Source: Arthrobacter sp. zg-Y844
GTDB taxonomy: Bacteria > Actinomycetota > Actinomycetes > Actinomycetales > Micrococcaceae
Assembly: GCF_024385465.1 (NCBI RefSeq)
Contig: NZ_JANFLS010000004.1
Coordinates: 1 to 64,000, forward strand
Length of the DNA: 64,000 bases
Direction of reading: 5' to 3'
Below, piece by piece: positions 57,840 to 64,000 of the stretch (positions are counted from its first letter, which is position 1; the number at the start of each line of letters is the position of its first letter). A program made the position numbers and the translations under genes. The notes below the pieces were generated by a model. That model saw only the letters and a program-made list of their open reading frames with translations. It did not search any database and was not told where the DNA came from.

Positions 57840-57875
57840 GAGCAGGACGGGATCTCCCGTCCTGCTCTTGTGTTT
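57840..57875 (+). terminator. csp1 intrinsic terminator
   Basis: A 12-bp stem GAGCAGGACGGG / CCCGTCCTGCTC, loop ATCT, tail TTGTGTTT. The arm sequence matches the csp2 terminator. Confidence 0.85.
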
Positions 57876-57915
57876 AACCGGCGTGCTTGGGCTGAAGGTC
57901 GCCGGAAAGCGGGTT

Positions 57916-57977
57916 TCCCTGCAGTTTGTCAGGATTCCCGCGCTGCGCGGCGCAGGGATTGGCACAAACTGCAGGGA
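57916..57977. repeat. Long palindromic element between csp1 and glutaminase
   Basis: A perfect 14-bp outer stem (TCCCTGCAGTTTGT pairing with ACAAACTGCAGGGA) encloses an inner CCC...GGG stem with GC-rich tip. It lies in a 378-bp region without genes. Nearby AGCGCAGGGGGTCCGG and a 13-bp direct repeat GCCGGAGCAGGAG (58111 and 58134) add to the structure. It may be a REP-like element or the glutaminase terminator. Confidence 0.6.
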
Positions 57978-58171
57978 TCCGGACAAAGCGCAGGGGGTCC
58001 GGACAGCTGGAAAGTGCGGGCCCGACATACCGTGCAGGCGCCCGGGTTAGGCGGCTTTAATATTCCTGCGAGCCCTGCGAGCGAGGAATTTCGTTGCCGC
58101 CGTTCCGGGTGCCGGAGCAGGAGCCGCCGCAGCGCCGGAGCAGGAGGCTGCGGAGGCCCGCCGCAGCGCCC

Positions 58172-59986
58172 TCAGTCGTGAATCCGGACGGCTGCCTCGC
58201 GCAGGTACTGTTCAACCCGGCTGTACGCGTCCTGGGTCAGGGCCTTCCACAGGTTCATGCTCAGCACCGGATCCTTTTCAGCCAGCTCGTCGATCGAGTC
58301 GGCGGTCAGCACCTTGACCTTCACCGGTCCCGCCGCCTTGACGGTGGTTTCCTGGCGTTTGTCCTCACCCATCGCCATTTCACCGAAGGTCATGCCCGGA
58401 CCCAGCGTGGCGAGTTTGACCCTGCTGCCGTCCGGACCGGGCATGGACGTGGTGATGTGCCCGGAAACGATGAAGAAGACACCCCCGAAGCGCTGGCCTA
58501 CGCGCCGGACCACGTCGCCGTCGTCGTACGCCCGGTCCTCCATCATTTGCTGCAGCAGCTGCGCTTCTTCGGGGTCCAGCGGGCTGAGCGCCGGGGAGTC
58601 TGCTGGATCGATGCTGTCCGGCAGGACAAGCTCGGTGCCGTAGCCTTCCAGCAGCCTGTTTTCGCACCACTCGATGGCCGCGGAACGCATGGTGAAGGAT
58701 TCCGTCTTCCGGTCCAGTTCCTGCAGTGCGGCCGTAACCGACCCCTCGACATCCACCAGGGCCAGCTCGCGCCCGGCACGGCGGAGCATGTCTTCCGCCT
58801 CGGCAATCAGCCGGATAGCGACGTCGGACACTTCGTCCACGCTGCGCAGATCGGCAATGACGAGTTCGACGTCGTCGGGCAGCTCGGTAAGGGCCCGCAC
58901 CATGGACTCGGCCCCGGCGAAGAGCAGGTCGCCGTTGAGCTCGATCACCTGGACCCGATGGCCGTGCTCGGCCAGGATCTCCGCAGCTTCGTCCGTCCGG
59001 CGGATGCCGGAAGGAGTGGAGGTGATGTCGTAGATGGCGCGGATGGCGGAGCGGCCGGTCCGTGCAGCCCGGACAAAGTGGAGGCCGAGGTCGTGGGAGA
59101 GCCGCTGGCTGACCGCCACCCCTCGCACGCTGTTGCCGTGGGCGTCCAGGGGAGGGGAATAGACGGCCAGGCCTACTTGACCGGGCAGGACGGCAAGGAT
59201 GCCGCCGGCCACGCCGGACTTTGCGGGCATGCCTACGCTGCTGATCCAGGATCCTGCGTCGTCGTACATGCCGCAGGTGGTCATCACCGAAAGGACGCGT
59301 TCCACCGAGGCCAGGTCCAGGACTTCTTCTCCGGAGAGGGGGTGGCGGCCGCTGTTGGCCAGAGTGGCGGCCATCAGGGCCAGGTCGCGGGCGTTGACCA
59401 TGACCGAGCACTGCCGGAAGTAGTCCTTGATAATCGGGGCGGGATCGGACTCGATGATTCCGAAGGAGCGCAGCAGATAGGCCAGCGCGGTGTTGCGGTG
59501 GCCGGACCTCAGCTCGGAGGCGTAAATCCGCTGGCTCACGTCGAGGTCACGGCCGGCGAAGGCCGAGTAGGTATCCAGGATGCGCTTGAACCGGGACCTG
59601 CCGCCGGATCCTTTGACCAGGGAGGTGGCGGTCAGGGCGCCGGCATTGATCATCGCGTTGGCCGGGCGGCCGGTACCTTCGGCCAGGGAGATTTCGTTGA
59701 AGGAGTCCCCGGACGGTTCCACGTCCACCTTCTCGTCGACCGCTTCCATGCCCAGGTCTGCGAGGGCCAGGGCGTAGGTGAAGGGCTTGGAGATGGACTG
59801 GATGCTGAACTCTTCGCGGGTATCCCCAACCTCATAGACAAAGCCGTCGGCGGTGGCGAGGGCAATCCCGAAGCAATCCGGGTTCACATTGGCCATGGCC
59901 GGTATGCCGCGGTACGGGGTGCCGTCTTTCAATCCGGCTATCTCGGCGTGGATCCTGCGTAGGTAGTTCTCGATCGGGGAGTCCAT
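58172..59986 (-). CDS. glsA: Glutaminase A with C-terminal STAS and cyclic-nucleotide-binding-like domains
   Basis: A 604-residue fusion. Residues 1 to about 310 are a serine-dependent glutaminase: FSIQSISKPFTYAL (Ser64-x2-Lys67), NAMINAGALTA, SGVAGGILAVLPG. Residues about 335-445 match a STAS domain (LNGDLLFAGAESMV, LVIADLRSVDEVSDVA). Residues about 480-600 look like a cNMP-binding domain (YDDGDVVRRVGQ, GVFFIVSGHITTS, GMTFGEMAMGEDKRQ) although the phosphate cassette has RQE after the Lys where an R-[AT]-A is usual, so nucleotide binding is doubtful. The enzyme hydrolyses glutamine to glutamate and ammonia. Flanked by two csp units. A TAGGCT hexamer ends 7 nt before the ATG and no ribosome site is seen: probably leaderless. 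Confidence 0.9.
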   Translation of the reverse strand: MDSPIENYLRRIHAEIAGLKDGTPYRGIPAMANVNPDCFGIALATADGFVYEVGDTREEFSIQSISKPFTYALALADLGMEAVDEKVDVEPSGDSFNEISLAEGTGRPANAMINAGALTATSLVKGSGGRSRFKRILDTYSAFAGRDLDVSQRIYASELRSGHRNTALAYLLRSFGIIESDPAPIIKDYFRQCSVMVNARDLALMAATLANSGRHPLSGEEVLDLASVERVLSVMTTCGMYDDAGSWISSVGMPAKSGVAGGILAVLPGQVGLAVYSPPLDAHGNSVRGVAVSQRLSHDLGLHFVRAARTGRSAIRAIYDITSTPSGIRRTDEAAEILAEHGHRVQVIELNGDLLFAGAESMVRALTELPDDVELVIADLRSVDEVSDVAIRLIAEAEDMLRRAGRELALVDVEGSVTAALQELDRKTESFTMRSAAIEWCENRLLEGYGTELVLPDSIDPADSPALSPLDPEEAQLLQQMMEDRAYDDGDVVRRVGQRFGGVFFIVSGHITTSMPGPDGSRVKLATLGPGMTFGEMAMGEDKRQETTVKAAGPVKVKVLTADSIDELAEKDPVLSMNLWKALTQDAYSRVEQYLREAAVRIHD

Positions 59987-59992
59987 ACTTCA

Positions 59993-59998
59993 AGCCTA
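59993..59998 (-). promoter_or_regulatory. -10 hexamer of glutaminase gene (leaderless)
   Basis: TAGGCT on the minus strand, six bases before the ATG at 59986, puts the start of transcription at the start codon. The -35 is not clear. Confidence 0.45.
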
Positions 59999-60013
59999 GG
60001 TGCTTGCGGAGGG

Positions 60014-60042
60014 GTGACTCTCCACGGGGTGCGCGGTATACT
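60014..60042 (+). promoter_or_regulatory. csp2 promoter
   Basis: GTGACT (60014-60019), 17 nt, TATACT (60037-60042). It lies back to back with the glutaminase start. Confidence 0.65.
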
Positions 60043-60049
60043 TTTGTTG

Positions 60050-60192
60050 TTGCAGTGTTGTGCAATTTGTACGTTCAAGCGGCGAAACCCAGATCTAGGG
60101 CCAGCCGCTTTTTCTGTATTTTGCATGGAAGGCACGGCAGCGTGAAACTCCCCGAAGGTCGGGGCAGGTTTCGTTCAGAAGGATGATTAAAA
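60050..60192 (+). ncRNA. Structured 5' leader of cold-shock gene 2
   Basis: Homologous to the csp1 leader. Stem I: AAGCGGC (60077-60083) and GCCGCTT (60104-60110), then TTTTT (60109-60113). Stem II: GAAAC/GTTTC outside, CCCCGA/TCGGGG inside (60144-60172). Relative to csp1, stem I differs at two positions on paired arms (C-G pairs replaced by U-G), keeping the pairing. GCGAAACCC is common to both loops. AGAAGGA precedes the start codon. Confidence 0.65.
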
Positions 60193-60396
60193 ATGGCAAC
60201 AGGTACCGTGAAATGGTTCAACGCTGAAAAGGGCTTCGGATTCATCGAGCCCGATGACGGCAGCGCCGATGTTTTCGCCCACTACTCCGCTATCAACTCC
60301 AGTGGCTACCGGTCTCTCGAAGAGAACCAGAAGGTCACTTTCGACACCGAGCAGGGCCCCAAGGGTCCGCAGGCGGTTAACATCCAGGCTGTCTAA
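60193..60396 (+). CDS. Cold-shock protein (CspA family), second copy
   Basis: A 67-residue single-domain cold-shock protein, [12 protein letters not shown] and DVFAHYSAI, with C-terminal [10 protein letters not shown]. It is a close paralogue of the copy at 57590, from which it differs by about ten residues. Single-stranded RNA binding at low temperature or in growth shifts. It is transcribed away from the glutaminase, from its own promoter and to its own terminator. Confidence 0.95.
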   Translation: MATGTVKWFNAEKGFGFIEPDDGSADVFAHYSAINSSGYRSLEENQKVTFDTEQGPKGPQAVNIQAV

Positions 60397-60436
60397 TAAG
60401 ACATTAGGTCCGTTTCACGGGCCGGCTTGAATCAGG

Positions 60437-60473
60437 AGCAGGACGGGATTAATTCCCGTCCTGCTTTTGTTTT
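60437..60473 (+). terminator. csp2 intrinsic terminator
   Basis: An 11-12-bp stem (AGCAGGACGGGA pairing with TCCCGTCCTGCT), loop TTAAT, followed by TTTTGTTTT. Arms match the csp1 terminator. The rest of the gap to 60667 shows only a TAAGCT at 60626-60631 that could be a -10. Confidence 0.85.
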
Positions 60474-60667
60474 GCCCGCCGGATTCTTTCGCTGGCCGTC
60501 CATTGCCGGCCCTCGCGGGCGGGCCGGGACGCGTGAGCAATCTAACGCAGGATGACCCGCCGAATGCCGTGTGCCCCAGCCTGGATGCGAAGCTAACCGG
60601 GCTCGGAGCGGCGTGCACCATGGGGTAAGCTCCGGCCACACGCGCACCCCAAGGTTAGGAACCAGGC

Positions 60668-61966
60668 ATGTCGGCTGATACCCCTCCCAAGAGGCCCGTA
60701 AACCACTCCGATGCAGTGGACGACGACGGCGGTGCACCCGCCAAATGGAAGCTGGTCGGCCCCGGGCTCGTGGTGGCGGCTACCGGCGTCGGCGCCGCCG
60801 ACATGGTGGCCACCCTCGTTGCCGGATCCCGCTACGGGTACGCGCTGCTCTGGGCGGTGATCCTCGGCGTCGTCCTGAAAATCATCCTGGTGGAGGGTGC
60901 CGGACGCTTCACCCTTGCAACCGGTCTGACCATCTTCGAGGGCTGGCGGTCCCTGGGTAAATGGACCACCTGGTATTTCGGCCCCTACATCATGATCTGG
61001 GGCTTCATCTACGGAGCCACCGCCATGTCCTCCGCTGCGTTGCCGTTGGCCGCGGTTTTCCCCGCCCTCCCGCTGACGGCGTGGGCGGTCCTGATGGGCC
61101 TGGCCGGTTTCGTTATGGTGTGGTTCGGCAGATACGCCACCTTCGAGAAAATCACCGCCGTGCTGGTGGGGCTGATGTTCGTCACGGTGGTGGGGCTGGC
61201 CGTGATTGCCGTGCCGAATATTCCGGCGATGTTCGCCGGACTGATTCCGATGATCCCCGAGGGCGGAGTGTTCTACACACTGGCATTGGCCGGCGGTGTG
61301 GGCGGAACCATCACCTTGGCCGCGTACGGGTATTGGCTGCGGGAAAAAGGCTGGTACACCCCCAAATGGATGCGGGTCATGCGCATCGACAATTCCATGG
61401 CGTACGTGATGACGGGCCTTTTCGTGGTGGCGATGCTCATTGTCGGCGCGGAAGTGGTCCGTTCCGCAGGAGTTTCCCTTTCCAGCGGCGACGAAGGCCT
61501 GCTGGATCTGTACGACGTGCTGAAGCTGGAATACGGAGACGTAGTTGGCACCGGATTCCTGATCGGGTTCTGGGCCGCCTCCTTCTCCTCGATCATCGGG
61601 GTGTGGAACGGCGTCTCGCTGATGTTCGCCGATTTCTGGGGGAACATCCGAGGCAAGGAATCCGGCCACCCCGACACCCGTATCGGCGGAAAGTACTTCC
61701 GCTTCTACGTCCTCTGGCTGACCTTCCCGCCGATGATCCTGTTCCAGCTCGGACAACCCATCGGCCTGATCCTGGTCTACGGCGTACTGGGTTCGCTGTT
61801 TATGCCCTTCCTTGCGGTGACCCTGCTCGGCCTGCTCAACGGCCGCCGCATCCCCAAGCAATGGGCCAACAAGCTCCATACCAACCTCGCCCTCGGTTTC
61901 ACGGCGCTGCTGTTCATTGCGCTGGGCATCCAGCAGCTGTGGGACAACATCGCCAAGGCGCTGTAG
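60668..61966 (+). CDS. NRAMP-family transporter, non-canonical
   Basis: A 432-residue protein with about 11 hydrophobic segments and clear NRAMP topology, starting at VGPGLVVAATGVGAADMVATL. The canonical metal-binding DPGN in helix 1 is replaced by GVGAADM, and the MPH of helix 6 by GGTITLAAYGYW. The pattern matches a divergent NRAMP-like group common in actinobacteria (annotated Nramp family divalent metal transporter). The absent ligands make Mn/Fe transport doubtful; the ion could be a different one. A 40-residue acidic/Pro head precedes helix 1. Confidence 0.82.
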   Translation: MSADTPPKRPVNHSDAVDDDGGAPAKWKLVGPGLVVAATGVGAADMVATLVAGSRYGYALLWAVILGVVLKIILVEGAGRFTLATGLTIFEGWRSLGKWTTWYFGPYIMIWGFIYGATAMSSAALPLAAVFPALPLTAWAVLMGLAGFVMVWFGRYATFEKITAVLVGLMFVTVVGLAVIAVPNIPAMFAGLIPMIPEGGVFYTLALAGGVGGTITLAAYGYWLREKGWYTPKWMRVMRIDNSMAYVMTGLFVVAMLIVGAEVVRSAGVSLSSGDEGLLDLYDVLKLEYGDVVGTGFLIGFWAASFSSIIGVWNGVSLMFADFWGNIRGKESGHPDTRIGGKYFRFYVLWLTFPPMILFQLGQPIGLILVYGVLGSLFMPFLAVTLLGLLNGRRIPKQWANKLHTNLALGFTALLFIALGIQQLWDNIAKAL

Positions 61967-62002
61967 CGGCACGGAAACTTCCGGAAGAGCTCCCGCAGGC
62001 CG

Positions 62003-62035
62003 GCCCGCCGCGGACCTTTCGCGGCGGGCTAGTTT
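62003..62035 (+). terminator. Terminator of the NRAMP-like gene
   Basis: A perfect 10-bp stem GCCCGCCGCG / CGCGGCGGGC, loop GACCTTT, followed by TAGTTT. Confidence 0.7.
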
Positions 62036-62151
62036 AGCGCAGCAGGCGGGCTTCCACGAGGGGTAAAACAGAGTAAAAGAAAAGTGCTTACGGGCCATCT
62101 ACGCAGCGATTCTGCTCAGCTACGCTATTAGCGGCGAGAGAAGGTTGCAGG

Positions 62152-63579
62152 ATGGAAACCAGCGCAACAGGTGGCCTCGACAGGCTCATCGCAGGCCGAT
62201 ACCGACTCATCGAACCAATTGGACGCGGGGGCATGGCCACCGTCTATCGAGGCCAGGATGAAGCGCTCGGCCGCGACATTGCGGTGAAGCTCTTCCGCGC
62301 CAGTGCCGTGGCTCCGGACGACATCGGGCGCCAGGAAAACGAGATGCGCCTCCTCGCTTCACTTTCGCATCCGGGCCTGGTCACCTTGTTCGATGCGGGC
62401 AAGGACGACGCCGGCCCCGGGGACGGGAACGGCAAAGCGGGGGAGCCGCGGACGTATCTGGTCATGGAGCTGGTGGACGGTCCGGACCTGCGCAAGCGCC
62501 TGCGCGAGGGTGCCGTCCTGTCTGCGGATGTCCCCTCCATCGGGGCCGAGCTGGCGGGAGCCCTGGCCTATATCCATGACAGGGGTGTGGTTCACCGTGA
62601 CGTCAAGCCGGCAAACATCCTTCTGCCGCCGGCTGTCGCGGGGACATCGCCGCGGGCCAAGCTGACGGATTTCGGTATCGCCCGGATACTGGGCGGCGCA
62701 CGGATCACTGCTGCCGGTGCCACCCTCGGCACCGCCAACTACCTCAGCCCGGAACAGGCGTCCGGACTCGGGGCAGAGGCAGCAAGCGACATTTACTCCC
62801 TTGGCCTGGTGTTGCTTGAGTCCGTCACGGGAAGGGTGGAGTTTAACGGCAGCGCTATCGAGGCGGCGGTCGCCCGCCTCAGCCGCGACCCCGCGATTCC
62901 AGAGTCCCTGGAAAGCCATTGGCGCGGCCTGCTTTCCGCCATGACCAGCCGGGACCCGGACCTGAGGCCGACGGCCGCTGAAGTGTCCGCGACCCTGTTG
63001 GACTACCGCTGGGCGGAAGGGACGGTGCAGCCGGGACGGGTACCGCAGCTGGCCTCGGGCCCGGGTGGACCAGCAGGTCCGCCGGCTCCCGCAGACCGGG
63101 CTCCCGCCGAACCGGACTGGGACCCGTGGAGCGGACCGGCAACGCAGGCGGATGTTGCCTCCGTGAAAGCCGACGACGCCGCCGGGGGAGCCGGCGTCGT
63201 CGTTACCCCAAGGGAAGCGGACGGGACCGATGGCGGCCAGGCCCTGGGCGGGCATCCCTCGGCGCCCCTGCCTTCGGTTCCCCCGCCCATGGACCTGCCG
63301 GCCCTGTCCGGGCAGATCACGTCTCCGCCGAGTGTCCCGCCCACCGTAGGGACGGTAGCCGCAAAGCCGTTGTCCGAGCCGACGCCGCGTGTACAGGTGC
63401 TCGTCGAACCGCGGCAGTCCTTCGCCGGACGAGCCCTGCTTGCCGTCCTGGTGATGGCCGTGCTGACGGCGGCGGTGGTCCTGATGCTCGGGCGCGTGGG
63501 GGCGCTGCCGGACGGAGGCGTCATCCCGGGGGAGATCGGGCAGAACCTGGAGCGGCTGCAGGACAACTTCGGGCCGTAA
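62152..63579 (+). CDS. PknB-type serine/threonine protein kinase
   Basis: A 475-residue Hanks kinase: Gly-rich loop GRGGMATVYRG (24-34), Lys46 in VKLF, catalytic HRDVKPAN (Asp150), DFGIAR (Asp173) and SPEQ in the activation segment. A Pro/Ala-rich linker (about 285-425), one membrane helix (about 428-450) and a short 25-residue outer tail follow, without PASTA repeats. It phosphorylates Ser/Thr of unknown targets; the small outer part suggests sensing through a partner rather than a ligand domain. Confidence 0.9.
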   Translation: METSATGGLDRLIAGRYRLIEPIGRGGMATVYRGQDEALGRDIAVKLFRASAVAPDDIGRQENEMRLLASLSHPGLVTLFDAGKDDAGPGDGNGKAGEPRTYLVMELVDGPDLRKRLREGAVLSADVPSIGAELAGALAYIHDRGVVHRDVKPANILLPPAVAGTSPRAKLTDFGIARILGGARITAAGATLGTANYLSPEQASGLGAEAASDIYSLGLVLLESVTGRVEFNGSAIEAAVARLSRDPAIPESLESHWRGLLSAMTSRDPDLRPTAAEVSATLLDYRWAEGTVQPGRVPQLASGPGGPAGPPAPADRAPAEPDWDPWSGPATQADVASVKADDAAGGAGVVVTPREADGTDGGQALGGHPSAPLPSVPPPMDLPALSGQITSPPSVPPTVGTVAAKPLSEPTPRVQVLVEPRQSFAGRALLAVLVMAVLTAAVVLMLGRVGALPDGGVIPGEIGQNLERLQDNFGP

Positions 63580-63604
63580 CGCACCGGCGCGGGATACTGG
63601 AGCG

Positions 63605-64000
63605 ATGAGTACCTCTACACCCGTCCCGTCCACCCCTGTCACCGAGGAAAGCCGCTGCCCGTGCCTTAGCGGGGAAACCTACGGGAACTGCTGCGGGCGC
63701 TTCCACTCCGGAGGCGCCACCGCCCCCACCGCGGAGGCGCTGATGCGCTCGCGGTACAGTGCCTTCGCCACCGGAAACGTTCCCTACCTGCTGGCCACGT
63801 GGCATCCGGACCACCGCCCCGCGAACCTCGAACTGGACACCGGGATCGAATGGCGGCGCCTGGATATCCTTTCCACCTCCGGCGGAGGTCCCCTGGACAA
63901 CACCGGCACGGTTGAATTCCGTGCCCATTACCGGCAGGACGGTCAGCGCGGTACGCAGCAGGAACGAAGCAGCTTTGTCCGTGAACGGGGTCAATGGCTC
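63605..64000 (+). CDS. YchJ family (UPF0225) protein, cut by window end
   Basis: The frame from ATG 63605 is open to the last base (132 residues). It begins with a Ser/Thr/Pro head, then a Cys-rich SEC-C-like motif CPCLSGETYGNCCGRFHSG (Cys18, 20, 28, 29), then a NTF2-like region (EALMRSRYSAF, LLATWHPDHRP). This order is typical of YchJ. GATACT and GGAG lie just before the ATG, so leaderless start or normal SD use is possible. Function of the family is unknown. Confidence 0.8.
   Translation, partial: MSTSTPVPSTPVTEESRCPCLSGETYGNCCGRFHSGGATAPTAEALMRSRYSAFATGNVPYLLATWHPDHRPANLELDTGIEWRRLDILSTSGGGPLDNTGTVEFRAHYRQDGQRGTQQERSSFVRERGQWL

Overview
The window is GC-rich, densely packed actinobacterial chromosome. 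Codon use, the gene families (ROK and LacI sugar regulators, DUF222/HNH protein, csp genes, PknB-type kinase) and -10 elements of the TAGGGT/TAGGCT kind point to a soil member of the Micrococcaceae, such as Arthrobacter or a relative. That assignment is inference from content; no rRNA or tRNA gene was seen. Most long antisense ORFs are high-GC shadows and are left out.

Layout. 1-6.7 kb: cell-envelope genes (sortase-like lipoprotein, two zinc-ribbon membrane proteins, SGNH lipoprotein). 6.7-10.7 kb: beta-oxidation pair (enoyl-CoA hydratase, hydroxyacyl-CoA dehydrogenase), then a nucleoside hydrolase divergent from an FAD oxidoreductase. 10.7-24 kb: a xylan/xylose locus. A ROK regulator is divergent from xylA-xylB-galM-GNAT. 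A leftward operon carries a sugar-binding lipoprotein, two ABC permeases, a GH3 glycosidase and a CE7 acetylxylan esterase, next to a divergent LacI regulator with CGAAAGTTTCG-type operators. 24-28.8 kb: small tandem repeats, a DUF222/HNH protein, and DUF6966-like, VOC, DUF5996 and DUF3817 genes.

28.8-47.5 kb is the most distinctive part. A leftward four-gene unit (aldo/keto reductase, DJ-1/PfpI, NAD-binding protein, Bcr/CflA efflux) is divergent from an aldehyde dehydrogenase followed by a LigM-like tetrahydrofolate-dependent aryl O-demethylase. A second LigM paralogue lies about 6 kb downstream, close to an orphan SsuA/NMT1-type binding protein and a methylenetetrahydrofolate reductase. Together they suggest methoxy-aromatic (vanillin/vanillate-type) catabolism with recycling of the methyl group through folate. 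Between and after them are lutABC and a lactate permease; an L-lactate dehydrogenase is at 51 kb.

47.6-64 kb: YoaK-like membrane protein, gamma-glutamyltransferase with an overlapping GntR/FCD regulator, LDH, PutP, assorted oxidoreductase and thioesterase genes, and DUF421. Two cold-shock transcription units with homologous structured leaders and terminators flank a three-domain glutaminase (glutaminase-STAS-cNMP-like). A divergent NRAMP-like transporter, a serine/threonine kinase and the start of a YchJ-family gene close the window.

No CRISPR array, prophage, transposase or insertion sequence was found. The best leads are the folate-linked O-demethylation locus, the covarying csp leader RNAs and the glutaminase fusion.
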